The notes: generated from the letters alone by a model not told the origin. DNA of 64,000 nucleotides from Bacteroidota bacterium (GCA_947457395.1 CANGVA010000008.1:1-64000), one strand, 5' to 3'. Counted from the stretch's first letter, positions 24,258 through 33,891 are shown. A program made the numbers and translations.

Positions 24258-25375
24258 ACAAACAAACTTGCTGAAATTCCATCGGCAAAAAAGCGTGCAT
24301 GCTTGGCAAGCCGGTAGTGTGTTTCGGTATCAATTAAATTCCCCTCCTCTATGAGTTTTTGAAGCGGTGTTCTAATTTTGTTTAATTGAGCTGTAAAATC
24401 GGTTTCAAGTTTGGTTTTCTCGCATCCCCACATGGTGCGCAAACTTGTCATGATGTATTCATTAAATCTGTTTTCAGGGCTTAGCCATTCAGTTTCAAAA
24501 GCAGTATTTCCTTCTTCCAGTTGTTTTATATACAGATGGTTGTTGTTAACATTCCAGCTGCGGGTATGGATATTATATGAATGAGCTGAAGGGCCTATAC
24601 CTAAATATGGTTGCTGTTTCCAGTAGGATGAATTGTGGATGGCATATTTTTTATTCCTGGCAAAATTTGATATTTCATATTGCTCATATCCGGCCTCAGC
24701 AAGTTTATCTATCAATACATTAAATTGATTATGCGCTACCTCATCGTCCGGTTCATTAACTGTTCCTTTGTTTATGAGTTTTTTTAGTAGTGTTTTCTCT
24801 TCAACGGTAAGGCAATAAGCAGAAATGTGATCAATATTCAACTGCAGCGCCTTATTTATATTTTCTTCCCATTTACTGGTGGTTGAAATGGGTATGCCAT
24901 ATATCAAATCAATCGTTACATTGTTAATTCCTGCATCCTGTACTCGTTTTACCGCAGCAATGGATTGTGTAGCTTGATGTGCCCTGTTCATCCACTTTAA
25001 TTCTTCATCAAAAAAGCTTTGTACCCCAATACTCAAGCGATTTACAGGGCTAGCAGCAAGCCCGGAAACATAGTTCTCATTCAAATCATCCGGGTTGGCC
25101 TCCATAGTTATCTCAGCCTCGGAATCAACCTTGAATTGTTTGTAAATGGCATTAAAAAAAAATTCCAGGTCTTCTTTATTTAACAATGATGGGGTGCCAC
25201 CTCCAAAATAGATGCTATTAATGGTTTCATCTTGCAAATACCCTTTCCTTAAGGCTATTTCACCAACCATTGCTTCCAGCATCTTATGTTTGTATGCCAC
25301 ATTTGTACTAAAATGGAAATTGCAATACACGCAAGCCTGTTTACAAAAAGGTATGTGAATGTATAAGCCGGCCAT
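24254..25375 (-). CDS. hemW: Radical SAM haem chaperone HemW
   Basis: Radical SAM protein of 373 residues, the HemW type (formerly called HemN-like), thought to insert haem into respiratory enzymes. The iron-sulphur motif is C11-x3-C15-x2-C18 (FCKQACVYCNF), followed by YFGGGTPSLL and EANPDDL. The radical SAM barrel continues to about residue 230 (SIGVQSFFDEELKWMNRAH, IDLIYGIP), and the HemN C-terminal domain carries SNFARNKKYAIHN and LGIGPSAHSY. It is divergent from the Omp85 gene with 37 bases between. Confidence 0.92.
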   Translation of the reverse strand: MAGLYIHIPFCKQACVYCNFHFSTNVAYKHKMLEAMVGEIALRKGYLQDETINSIYFGGGTPSLLNKEDLEFFFNAIYKQFKVDSEAEITMEANPDDLNENYVSGLAASPVNRLSIGVQSFFDEELKWMNRAHQATQSIAAVKRVQDAGINNVTIDLIYGIPISTTSKWEENINKALQLNIDHISAYCLTVEEKTLLKKLINKGTVNEPDDEVAHNQFNVLIDKLAEAGYEQYEISNFARNKKYAIHNSSYWKQQPYLGIGPSAHSYNIHTRSWNVNNNHLYIKQLEEGNTAFETEWLSPENRFNEYIMTSLRTMWGCEKTKLETDFTAQLNKIRTPLQKLIEEGNLIDTETHYRLAKHARFFADGISASLFV

Positions 25376-25412
25376 GATAATATTTTGAACTAAATGCGGT
25401 TAATTTGAACAG

Positions 25413-27197
25413 GTGCAAAGGTATTTGAAATTAGCGGTAATGATGCTGTGCTATTGCTTTTATGCAAAAGCAGATAATCCATTTGTTGTTAAAATACTTT
25501 GCAAAGCACCGGAAGCCCACGAGTTACAAAAGCAATTGAAAGAGTATGCGGTTATAAATGATTCAGCATCACTTCAAAAATATCTGCAGCAAAGTATACT
25601 CACGGCTAATATGTATTCTTTTTTATTGGCTGATATTAGTTATATCTCACGCGTAGGCGATACCCTGAACTATGAATTAGTTATTGGACCTTCATGCAAA
25701 TGGATTAAGGTTTTCGGGTCTAACGTAGATGAAGAGCTAATGAGTGCGGCAGGCTTCAGAGAGTCGGCATTTGAAGGAAAGCAGTTTAATCCGCTTGTAT
25801 ATACCGAAAAGGTAGGGCGTATGCTGTCTTATTTGGAAAATAATGGCTATCCATTTGCCTCATTCTTCTTGGACAGCATAGAAATTGATACAACAGGCGG
25901 ATTAATTGCCATACTTAAACTTGAAAAGGGTGAATATATGGTATTTGATTCAGTGAACATAGCAGGAGATGTTCAAATCCACAGAAACTTCGTTCAAAAG
26001 TATCTTGGGGTAAAGCCCGGAGCCCCTTATCAGGAATTGTTACTAAAGGATGCTGATAGCAGGTTGAGCCAGCTTTTATTCTTAAAGGTTGGTAAATCAA
26101 GTGGGGTTTATTTTTATGGAAACAAGGCTAAACCTTTGCTGTATCTCCAAAACAGAAAAGCCAGCAGTGTTGACGGTATTATTGGTTTTGCTCCAAATAG
26201 TGCCGAAAACAATAAGTTGCTACTTACAGGTGAAGCTAATCTGAGGCTGCAAAATTTATTTCAACGTGGTATTTCCTTCGATCTAAATTATCGGAGTTTT
26301 CTAGCAAGCTCTCAGGATTTAAAAATCAAAACGGTTCTACCATATATTTTCAATACCAATCTTGCGCTAGATTATGAGCTAAACTTACTTAAACTCGATT
26401 CAACCTTTTTGGATGTTAGAAATGAAATTGGGCTTCAATACAGGTTTATAGGTACAGATTATTTCAAGTTCTTTTATTCCATGCAAAACGCAACACTTAT
26501 CACCGTAGATACACTTGCAATCCTGAACACAAATAGTTTGCCTGAATCTTCAGATTTGTTGAATCAGCAATATGGTGTAGGTATTAAAATGACTAGGTAT
26601 GATTATTTCTTCAATCCAAGAAGAGGCTTTGCTATTGATGCGACCTTTGCCGTTGGCGTAAAAAATATCATAAGAAATCCTACAATAGATGAGCTTCGCT
26701 TTGCAGATGGGAGAGGGGGGCAGCGTTCAATTTATGATACCATTGATTTGCAACAGGTACAATATAGGTTGCAGGCTCAGGCCGACTGGTTTATTCCCTT
26801 GGGTAGATTTTTTACCCTGAGGAATCACTTGTCAGGAGGTCATAATGTAGCTGAAAATCTGTTTTTTAACGAGTTATTCAGAATTGGTGGAATAAGAACA
26901 TTAAGAGGTTTTGATGAGCAATCTATATTTGCCAGTAGCTACATAATTGCCAATACAGAGTTAAGGTACCTGCTTCAGCAAAACTCTAATGTTTTGCTGT
27001 TCTGGAATGGAGCATGGTATTACAATACCGTGAAGAGGCCTGCATTAAACGATACCCCCTATGGTTTTGGGGCCGGTTTGAATTTTGAAACAGGTGCAGG
27101 AATCTTTGCATTGTATTATGCAGTGGGTAGTGAGTTTGGTCAATCCATTCAATTTGAAAATGCAAAAATTCATTTCGGCTTTACAGCTTTATTTTAA
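25413..27197 (+). CDS. Omp85-superfamily outer-membrane protein (BamA/TamA-like)
   Basis: Outer-membrane protein of 594 residues. A short signal peptide (MQRYLKLAVMMLCYCFYAKA) precedes one or more POTRA-type segments (about 100-210, GYPFASFFLDSIEIDTTGG, DGDVQIH-like strands) and a C-terminal 16-strand barrel ending in a terminal Phe (HFGFTALF). The surface-antigen signature is near residue 480-510 (FRIGGIRTLRGFDEQSIFASSY), the lid loop motif. It is shorter than BamA, which has five POTRA units, so a TamA-like or lineage-specific transporter is likelier. The GTG at 25413 is chosen because it yields a complete signal peptide. Confidence 0.83.
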   Translation: MQRYLKLAVMMLCYCFYAKADNPFVVKILCKAPEAHELQKQLKEYAVINDSASLQKYLQQSILTANMYSFLLADISYISRVGDTLNYELVIGPSCKWIKVFGSNVDEELMSAAGFRESAFEGKQFNPLVYTEKVGRMLSYLENNGYPFASFFLDSIEIDTTGGLIAILKLEKGEYMVFDSVNIAGDVQIHRNFVQKYLGVKPGAPYQELLLKDADSRLSQLLFLKVGKSSGVYFYGNKAKPLLYLQNRKASSVDGIIGFAPNSAENNKLLLTGEANLRLQNLFQRGISFDLNYRSFLASSQDLKIKTVLPYIFNTNLALDYELNLLKLDSTFLDVRNEIGLQYRFIGTDYFKFFYSMQNATLITVDTLAILNTNSLPESSDLLNQQYGVGIKMTRYDYFFNPRRGFAIDATFAVGVKNIIRNPTIDELRFADGRGGQRSIYDTIDLQQVQYRLQAQADWFIPLGRFFTLRNHLSGGHNVAENLFFNELFRIGGIRTLRGFDEQSIFASSYIIANTELRYLLQQNSNVLLFWNGAWYYNTVKRPALNDTPYGFGAGLNFETGAGIFALYYAVGSEFGQSIQFENAKIHFGFTALF

Positions 27198-28169
27198 TTG
27201 AGAAGGTATATCTGCCATATTATTTTGCTGATGACGTTTTTGCAACATGCTGCAGCTCAGGATACAGGGGGAATGCAGCTGCGTGATACTTTTCAATTTA
27301 CACCAGACACTGCCTACATGCAAGACTCCATTGCAAGTGACAGTTTGTTTTATACGCTGCGCTACAAAGCTAAGCTCACACTGCTCGACAGCCTTAACAA
27401 TGATTCTTTACTCAATCGTATTTTTAAACCTTATTTGTTTATTCAAAACCGGTTTGTAGAGAAACTTAAGATAAGAAGAGAGCTGCCAACTGCCAAAGAA
27501 ATTATTTATCGCCCTGCACGTCCAAAAGAATGGAAGTTTTGGATTACCTTATTTATTATCCTCTATATTGCATTCATCCGTATATTTAACCCTACCAATT
27601 TTAAAACTTTTATACTTTCGGTATTCAACCTTAGGCTTAGTGAAAAAATCTGGGAGGAGCAGCGCACGGCCTTTGCTTTCATTTTTTTACAGATGTTTGC
27701 GATCTATCTCTTTATAGCATCACTTTTTATTACTTTCCAGCTTGAGTTAATAGGTGTGCAGTTTCTTGACAATAGCCTATTGCAGTTTGCAGCTATCAGC
27801 GGAGTGCTGGCACTTATTTATTTTGGCAAGTTTTTATTACATGCCATTTTAGGTTATTTACTTAAGATGAATAAATTGGCTATTGGCTTTGTTTCCAATA
27901 CGGTATCAATAAATAATTTTATAGCGCTTGTAATTTTTCCCCTCATCATTTTTATGAATTATCATTTTGATGAACTATGGAGTATTGTGCTTTCACAGTC
28001 AATCATTGCATTATTTTTTATTAGTGTTGGCTATAGGGTAATTCGTATTTTTATGCTGAGTGGAAGTTTTTTCAGTTTTCCTGTAATCTATCTAATTCTA
28101 TATCTTTGCTCCCTGGAAATTTTACCCTGGTTAGTTATTATCAAATATTTAAACAACGCACCACTTTGA
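27198..28169 (+). CDS. DUF4271 membrane protein
   Basis: Protein of 323 residues with a signal-like N-terminus, a soluble stretch to about residue 110 and five or six hydrophobic helices in the C-terminal two thirds. The DUF4271 core is recognisable at WKFWITLFIILYIAFIRIFNPTNFK and LRLSEKIWEEQRTAFAF. Function is unknown; the gene sits before hemD in many Bacteroidota. TTG at 27198, directly after the previous stop, gives the full signal sequence MRRYICHIILLMTFLQHAAAQ; an ATG at 27231 would cut it. The last bases overlap the hemD start. Confidence 0.8.
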   Translation: MRRYICHIILLMTFLQHAAAQDTGGMQLRDTFQFTPDTAYMQDSIASDSLFYTLRYKAKLTLLDSLNNDSLLNRIFKPYLFIQNRFVEKLKIRRELPTAKEIIYRPARPKEWKFWITLFIILYIAFIRIFNPTNFKTFILSVFNLRLSEKIWEEQRTAFAFIFLQMFAIYLFIASLFITFQLELIGVQFLDNSLLQFAAISGVLALIYFGKFLLHAILGYLLKMNKLAIGFVSNTVSINNFIALVIFPLIIFMNYHFDELWSIVLSQSIIALFFISVGYRVIRIFMLSGSFFSFPVIYLILYLCSLEILPWLVIIKYLNNAPL

Positions 28170-28927
28170 AAAATCAAAAGATCAAAAGCATACTGATATC
28201 TCAGCCGAAACCTGAAAGTGAAAAGTCACCGTATTTTGATCTGGCAAAAAAACATAGCCTGAAACTTGACTTCAGGCCATTCATTACCATTAGCCCGGTG
28301 CCATACAAAGAGTTCAAGACTCAGAAGATTCAAATACTGGATCATACTGCGATTATTTTGAATTCACGTAATTCAGTAGATCATTTTTTCAGGATGTGTA
28401 GCGAGCAAAAGATTGAGATGCCGCCTGAAACCAAATATTTTTGCGTAAACGATAGCATTGCCAATTATCTGGCAAAGTATATCCAGGTTCGTAAGCGTAA
28501 AGTTTTTACCGGCAAGGCAACAGAAACAGAATTATTAAACGTAATAAAGAATCATCCAACAGAAAAGTATCTGTTCCCTTGCAGTGACTGGCGTAAACCG
28601 GAAATTGAGAAATTTATGAAGAAGAATAAATTTCAGTTTAAGGAAGCTTTCTTCTATAAAATTATTTCTTCTGATTTATCTGATTTGAAAGATGTGAATT
28701 TTGACATTATCGCGTTCTTCAGCCCTGCCGATATTCGTTCCCTGTTTGAAAATTATCCAAAATACAAGCAAAACAAAACCATGATTGCCGCCTTTGGTGC
28801 CACAACCGCTAAGGCTATAAAGGAAGCCGGTTTAACGGTTAATATCTCAGCCCCCTCTCCGCAATATCCTAGCATGGTAATGGCGATAGACAAGTTTATT
28901 GAGGCAGCCAACAAAGAAAAAAAATAA
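28166..28927 (+). CDS. hemD: Uroporphyrinogen-III synthase
   Basis: Closes the linear tetrapyrrole hydroxymethylbilane into uroporphyrinogen III. The protein of 253 residues shows the usual two-lobe fold: ILISQPKPESEKSPYFDLA at the start, FRPFITISPVP, ILNSRNSVDHFF, YFCVNDSIANYL and the second-lobe IIAFFSPADIRSLFENYP and AFGATTAKAIKEAG. The start is inferred as TTG at 28166 (TTGA overlaps the DUF4271 stop), which places the conserved KSILISQPKPE ten residues in; no ATG is available nearby. Sequence conservation in this family is low, so the call leans on the phylum-typical blocks. Confidence 0.82.
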   Translation: MKNQKIKSILISQPKPESEKSPYFDLAKKHSLKLDFRPFITISPVPYKEFKTQKIQILDHTAIILNSRNSVDHFFRMCSEQKIEMPPETKYFCVNDSIANYLAKYIQVRKRKVFTGKATETELLNVIKNHPTEKYLFPCSDWRKPEIEKFMKKNKFQFKEAFFYKIISSDLSDLKDVNFDIIAFFSPADIRSLFENYPKYKQNKTMIAAFGATTAKAIKEAGLTVNISAPSPQYPSMVMAIDKFIEAANKEKK

Positions 28928-28989
28928 AACAGTTTTATTTTCACTAAGCATTTTCTATTTTTACAATGTAAATGAATTTTAGGGAGTGC

Positions 28990-29019
28990 TTGCATTCTTT
29001 ATTTTTCTTTGTATTATTG
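28990..29019 (+). promoter_or_regulatory. Promoter of porP
   Basis: TTG at 28990-28992, a 19-base spacer and TATTATTG at 29012-29019. The -7 box has one mismatch to TAnnTTTG. It lies 26 bases upstream of the porP ATG. Confidence 0.55.
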
Positions 29020-29045
29020 TTTAAATTTCACGTTAAATTATCACA

Positions 29046-30020
29046 ATGAAAAGAGCTTTACTTTGTTTGTCTTTCATTTGCCTATGGCTGTTCTCTAAGG
29101 CACAACAAGACCCTCACTACACGCAATTCTTTCTTAATCGCCTTAACTACAATCCTGCATTTGCCGGAACGGAAGAAAAAATATGTGCTTTGGGCGTTTT
29201 TCGCTCACAGTGGGTAGGTTTTGGTGGAAACGATGCAGGTAATGCGCCAACTACCTTCATGGCAAGCATTAACTCACCGCTTGGCAAGCACTTTGGTGTT
29301 GGTTTAAATGTTATGAATGACCAGCTAGGTTTTCAAAACAGCATAAATCCAATTCTTTCGCTTTCATATCGTAAGGTATTTCAAAACGCCAGCATGATTT
29401 CTGTAGGGGTGTCAGGTGGTATTATGCAGCAAAGCCTTCAAGGCTCAAAATTAAAGCCACTGCAGGATAATGATCCTAAGATTCCTAACACAGATGTAAC
29501 AGGTATGTCAACAGATTTTAATGCAGGTATTTATTATACCATGCCTAATCTGTGGAGATTTCAGAATTTTTATACTGGCATTTCGGCCACACACCTAAAT
29601 CAGGGAAATGTGCAATATAGTTGGGGAGATAACCAAGTAGATAACCAAATGAAACTGCACTACTATCTGATGACCGGTGCTCAATATGAAATAACACCCG
29701 GTACTTTGGTTGCTGAACCTAACTTGTTTTTCAAGTATGATGGAGCTAATCTATCATTTGATTTGAATGTAATGGCGGAATACAATGGCAAAATCAGAGG
29801 GGGATTAACCTATCGTGCAGGTGATGCTGTTTCAATTTTGGCCGGTTATAAATTCACACCTGTAATGCAAATTGGGTACTCATATGATCTTACAACCAGT
29901 GATATTATCAGTTATAGCACAGGTACCCATGAGATTTTGTTCAAATATTGCTTCATGCCTAAGTTTAAGGAGAAAATTCCACCTCCACCTATTCCACGCC
30001 TGACTCCCAGGTTCTTATAA
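29046..30020 (+). CDS. porP: PorP/SprF-family type IX outer-membrane protein
   Basis: Outer-membrane protein of 324 residues. A signal peptide (MKRALLCLSFICLWLFSKAQQ) precedes the family start DPHYTQFFLNRLNYNPAFAGTEEK and FRSQWVGFGG. Repeated membrane strands follow (HFGVGLNVMNDQLGFQNSI, AGIYYTMPNLWRFQNFY), with GDAVSILAGYKFTPVMQIGYSYD near the C-terminus. The 3' end is proline-rich. It is directly upstream of gldK, matching the porP-porK-L-M-N order of Porphyromonas, so it is the core-locus copy rather than a distant paralogue attached to adhesins. Its own promoter lies upstream. Confidence 0.9.
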   Translation: MKRALLCLSFICLWLFSKAQQDPHYTQFFLNRLNYNPAFAGTEEKICALGVFRSQWVGFGGNDAGNAPTTFMASINSPLGKHFGVGLNVMNDQLGFQNSINPILSLSYRKVFQNASMISVGVSGGIMQQSLQGSKLKPLQDNDPKIPNTDVTGMSTDFNAGIYYTMPNLWRFQNFYTGISATHLNQGNVQYSWGDNQVDNQMKLHYYLMTGAQYEITPGTLVAEPNLFFKYDGANLSFDLNVMAEYNGKIRGGLTYRAGDAVSILAGYKFTPVMQIGYSYDLTTSDIISYSTGTHEILFKYCFMPKFKEKIPPPPIPRLTPRFL

Positions 30021-30071
30021 TAATATTTTCACCTTTGCATACGTTTGTATGTTAAAATTTATCGCATAAAC

Positions 30072-30101
30072 TTGGAAAATACAATTTATGTTATAATTTT
30101 G
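30072..30101 (+). promoter_or_regulatory. Promoter of gldKLMN
   Basis: TTG at 30072-30074, a 19-base spacer and TAATTTTG at 30094-30101: exact consensus boxes and spacing, 30 bases upstream of gldK. It would allow gldKLMN to be expressed apart from porP. Confidence 0.7.
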
Positions 30102-30131
30102 CCTTACTTAAACTAAGTATATCGTAAGCAA

Positions 30132-31421
30132 ATGAAAAATATGCGTTTGTTTTTTTATGCCTTTGTGGCATTTGTCTTAGCTGGTTGTGGAGCTGGAGAT
30201 AGAGGAGAGTTAACTGGTGTTCAAGGCAGGCCAGCCTGGTTTCATCCGCAACCCTATGGAACAATCTATGTCCCTACAGGCTCCATTCACATCGGAGCAA
30301 ATGAGCAGGACGTTCCAATGGCTCAAATTGCGCCCAACAAGCAGGTATCTGTTGTTGCATTCTATATGGATGAAACAGAAATCACCAATAACGAATACCG
30401 ACAGTTTGTAGTTACAGTGCTGGACTCAATTGTGCGTGAGAAAATGGCCGAGGTTAATGAGGAGAAATTTACATTGAAAGATGCTGAAGGTAATCGCATT
30501 GGACTGAATTGGGACGCTAAAATTAATGATGATGATGCAAAAGCTGCTGAAGAATCATTAAGAGAGCTAGCTTATAACGAGCAAGAAACCTACTACAGAA
30601 CCAAGCAGCTTGACGTAAGAAAGATTATCTATAAATACGAAGATATCGACCTTCGTTCTGCCGCTCGTTTGCATAGAAAACCAAGTTATAAAACAACCCG
30701 CGACAAGTACAAGAAAATGCAGGAGGTTGAAATATATCCTGATACCCTTGTTTTCATGCGCGACTACACATTCTCTTATAATGAGCCAATGACTTCCGTG
30801 TATTTTTGGCACCCAAAATATGATGATTATCCGGTTGTTGGTATTAACTGGAATCAAGCAAAAGCATTTTGTCGTTGGAGAACATTGTATCTAAATGCAT
30901 TTTATTCTGATGTAGGGGATTACACTGTAACAGATCTTCGACTTCCAACAGAATACGAGTGGGAGTATGCAGCTAGGGGAGGAAGAGACCAAAACATGTA
31001 TCCATGGGGTGGACCTTATGTGAAAAATGCCAAAGGGTGCTCTCTTGCTAACTTCAAACCAATGCGCGGAGATTATATGCAGGATGGTGGTTTATATCCA
31101 ATACGTGCGGCCTCCTATTTTCCTAACGATTTCGGATTGTATGATATGTCTGGAAACGTAGCGGAATGGACAGTTTCAGCATATGCCGAGTCTGCCAACC
31201 TATTTACACACGATCTTAACCCCGATTATCAGTACGATGCTAAACCGGATGAGCCTGAAACGCTAAAACGTAAGGTTATCAGAGGTGGATCATGGAAAGA
31301 TATTGCACACTTCATAAACTGCGGTTCGCGTACATATGAATACCAAGACAGTGCAAATTCTTATACCGGTTTCCGTTGTGTAATGAGCTATATTGGTCGC
31401 TCAAACAGGGATAAGAACTAA
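30132..31421 (+). CDS. gldK: Type IX secretion/gliding lipoprotein GldK (PorK)
   Basis: Outer-membrane lipoprotein of 429 residues that forms the PorK/PorN periplasmic ring of the type IX machine. The signal peptide ends in the lipobox LAGC with Cys at residue 19. The rest has the formylglycine-generating-enzyme/sulphatase-modifying fold: TGSIHIGANEQD, FYMDETEITNNEYRQF, PVVGINWNQAKAFCRW, LRLPTEYEWEYAARGG, YDMSGNVAEWT and RKVIRGGSWKD. The fold is used structurally here. It heads gldKLMN and is 61 bases before gldL. Confidence 0.95.
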   Translation: MKNMRLFFYAFVAFVLAGCGAGDRGELTGVQGRPAWFHPQPYGTIYVPTGSIHIGANEQDVPMAQIAPNKQVSVVAFYMDETEITNNEYRQFVVTVLDSIVREKMAEVNEEKFTLKDAEGNRIGLNWDAKINDDDAKAAEESLRELAYNEQETYYRTKQLDVRKIIYKYEDIDLRSAARLHRKPSYKTTRDKYKKMQEVEIYPDTLVFMRDYTFSYNEPMTSVYFWHPKYDDYPVVGINWNQAKAFCRWRTLYLNAFYSDVGDYTVTDLRLPTEYEWEYAARGGRDQNMYPWGGPYVKNAKGCSLANFKPMRGDYMQDGGLYPIRAASYFPNDFGLYDMSGNVAEWTVSAYAESANLFTHDLNPDYQYDAKPDEPETLKRKVIRGGSWKDIAHFINCGSRTYEYQDSANSYTGFRCVMSYIGRSNRDKN

Positions 31422-31482
31422 TTTTTTATTTCACGAAAATCAATTTAATTTTTTAAAACCTCAATTTTTAAAACAAACAACT

Positions 31483-32280
31483 ATGTCAGGATCAAACAGT
31501 TTTTTCGAAAGTATGGCCTTCAAAAAAATTATGGCCAAAGTTTATGGATTTGGAGCAGCTATCGTAATCGTTGGTGCTTTGTTTAAAATTATGCACTGGC
31601 CTGGAGCAAATCCAATGCTTATAGTGGGTTTGGGTACAGAGGCGATGATTTTCTTTATTTCTGCTTTCGAACCATTACATAAAGAAATTGATTGGTCAAT
31701 TGTTTATCCTGAATTGGCAGGAATTGAGTCTGATGAAAAGAAACCTAAAGGTACAATAACACAGCAACTAGACAAGATGCTTGAAGAGGCTAAAGTTGGA
31801 CCGGATTTAATCCAAAGCCTTGGTAATGGTATTAAATCATTGAGTGATAATGTTAGTAATTTAAAGGATCTTTCATCTGCTGCTGCAGCAACTGATGAGT
31901 ATACGAAAAATGTTTCTGCTGCTACCCAATCCGTTTCTGGATTGAGCAATTCTTATGCGAAAGCTGCAGATGCAATGGGAGGATTGGTTTCTGCTTCAGA
32001 AGGTTCAAGAGAATATGGTGCACAGATAGAAAAAATGACCAAGAATCTGGCGTCACTCAATTCTGTATATGAATTGGAAATATCAGAATCAAATAATCAC
32101 TTGAAGTCAATCAACGAGTTTGTAGGCAATTTGTCTAAGGTGGCCAGCAGTCTTGCTGAAACACAAGGGCAAGCAGAGCAATTCAAAAATGAAATAGGTA
32201 AATTATCGAATAACCTAAGTGCATTAAACAGTGTTTACGGCAACATGCTTGCTGCAATGAATGTTAATGCAAGAAGTTAA
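31483..32280 (+). CDS. gldL: Type IX secretion/gliding inner-membrane protein GldL (PorL)
   Basis: Inner-membrane component of the proton-driven motor that powers type IX secretion and gliding, with GldM. Of 265 residues, the N-terminus (MSGSNSFFESMAFKKIMAKVYG) leads to two membrane helices: FGAAIVIVGALFKIMHW and MLIVGLGTEAMIFFISAF. The Glu in the second helix (TEAMIFF) is the conserved membrane-embedded charge. The cytoplasmic part is a long helical region. The start is the ATG at 31483, not the ATG at 31393 inside gldK, since the conserved N-terminus begins here. Confidence 0.94.
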   Translation: MSGSNSFFESMAFKKIMAKVYGFGAAIVIVGALFKIMHWPGANPMLIVGLGTEAMIFFISAFEPLHKEIDWSIVYPELAGIESDEKKPKGTITQQLDKMLEEAKVGPDLIQSLGNGIKSLSDNVSNLKDLSSAAAATDEYTKNVSAATQSVSGLSNSYAKAADAMGGLVSASEGSREYGAQIEKMTKNLASLNSVYELEISESNNHLKSINEFVGNLSKVASSLAETQGQAEQFKNEIGKLSNNLSALNSVYGNMLAAMNVNARS

Positions 32281-32319
32281 TTCAATTTTTTAACCATCAT
32301 ATAAAGAAGGAACAAGAAA

Positions 32320-33891
32320 ATGGCAGGAGGAAATATATCACCCAGGCAGAAAATGATTAACATGATGTATCTCGTGTTAACGGCCCTGCTGGCGCTAAAC
32401 GTATCTGCGGAGATTTTGAAAGCTTTTCACCTTGTTGAGGTGAGCTTGGAGAAATCATCGGTTAATGTTGATACCAAGAATACTCAGGTAATGAGAGGCA
32501 TCGACAAGTATCATAAGGACTTTCCAGATGATCCTAATGGTACAATGGTTTTTAACAACGCATCAAAGGCCAGACAAGTAGCCGGAGATTTAATTACTTA
32601 TATCGAAGGTTTGAAAACTGAGATTGTTGCTGGTGCTGAAGGTCGAAAAGAAGACACAAATGGAGATGGAAGGACTGAGGATGAAGAAATTCAAAAGGCA
32701 GATGACACTGAAAAGCATGCCAATCTTATGATTAATAATAAGAAGGGTGAGGAACTTAGGGCTAAGATTAATAAAGCGCGTCAAGATTTAATTGCCTTGG
32801 TTCCGAAAGACAAACAGGCTACTATCAAATCAGATTTGATTACTGATGATTTTAAGGAAGAGGGAGAGTTAAAGAAATGGGAATCAGTAATGTTTGAACA
32901 TACACCAGCTGCTGCCGTTGTAACCCTGTTAACTAAAATTCAGAATGATACCAGGAATACTGAAGCACAAGTGTTGGACATGTTAAAAGGTATGCTAACA
33001 GAAGATATTGTTGTGGTTGAAAATTTTACAGCTAAAGTAATTCCGAATAATGGAACATATATTACTCAGGGTGGTAAATATTCTGCTGACATCTTTCTGG
33101 CAGCATCCACAAGACAAGAGGCGAATATCACAGTTAATGGATCTGCTTTGAAAGTTGAAGGTGGCATAGGTAAGTATGAGCTTGTTGCTTCCGGAGAGGG
33201 TGAGAAAAAATATAAAGGTGTAATCACCACTAAACGATCTAATGGTAAAGTTGAAACTTATGATTTTGAAGGATCATATTTCGTTTTAAAACCGTTGGCT
33301 GTTATTTCTGCAACGAAAATGAATGTGGTATATATTGGTTTAGAAAATCCGATAGCAGTATCAGTTCCAGGTTATTCTGCCAATGATGTGCAGGTTTCTG
33401 TAAGTTCAGGTGCTACTTTGACCCCTGATAAGGAAAAAGGAACATACCTCTTAAAAGTTACTGGTACAGCTCGTGAAGTGATTGTTTCCGCTTCTGTAAA
33501 GGATAAAATGACCAATGCAGTTAAAAAAATGGGTGAGCAAAAGTATCGCGTAAGGGCAGTTCCTGAGCCTCTTCCTCAACTTGGATCAATAAAGGCATCT
33601 GGTCCACAACCTGCAGGAGTTGTTAAATCAGCACAATTCGTTTTGGCGATTCTAGAGAATTTCCCTTATGAAGGTATTAAATATACTCCTGTTTCATTTC
33701 AGTTAGGTTATTTCCCAAAAGTTGGTGCATTCAAAGGTATGAATGGTGCTGGGCAGGCGTTAACTGCTGAAATGAAGGCAACCTTAAGCAGGGCGCAGCC
33801 TGGAGACAGAATTATTCTTGCTAACATGAAAGCACAAGGACCTGGTGGTTTAAGAGTTTTACCAAGTGCACTTGTAATCGATATTAAATAA
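32320..33891 (+). CDS. gldM: Type IX secretion/gliding protein GldM (PorM)
   Basis: Motor stator/shaft of 523 residues. It has one N-terminal membrane helix (MINMMYLVLTALLALNVSAE) with a positive cytoplasmic end (GGNISPRQK), then a large periplasmic part of stacked beta domains. Family blocks: FHLVEVSLEKSS, AKVIPNNGTYITQGGKYSADIFLAA, VVYIGLENPIAVSVPGY and YRVRAVPEPLPQLG. The C-terminal domain FQLGYFPKVGAFKGMNGAG is expected to contact the GldKN ring. It follows gldL by 39 bases and precedes gldN by seven. Confidence 0.95.
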   Translation: MAGGNISPRQKMINMMYLVLTALLALNVSAEILKAFHLVEVSLEKSSVNVDTKNTQVMRGIDKYHKDFPDDPNGTMVFNNASKARQVAGDLITYIEGLKTEIVAGAEGRKEDTNGDGRTEDEEIQKADDTEKHANLMINNKKGEELRAKINKARQDLIALVPKDKQATIKSDLITDDFKEEGELKKWESVMFEHTPAAAVVTLLTKIQNDTRNTEAQVLDMLKGMLTEDIVVVENFTAKVIPNNGTYITQGGKYSADIFLAASTRQEANITVNGSALKVEGGIGKYELVASGEGEKKYKGVITTKRSNGKVETYDFEGSYFVLKPLAVISATKMNVVYIGLENPIAVSVPGYSANDVQVSVSSGATLTPDKEKGTYLLKVTGTAREVIVSASVKDKMTNAVKKMGEQKYRVRAVPEPLPQLGSIKASGPQPAGVVKSAQFVLAILENFPYEGIKYTPVSFQLGYFPKVGAFKGMNGAGQALTAEMKATLSRAQPGDRIILANMKAQGPGGLRVLPSALVIDIK

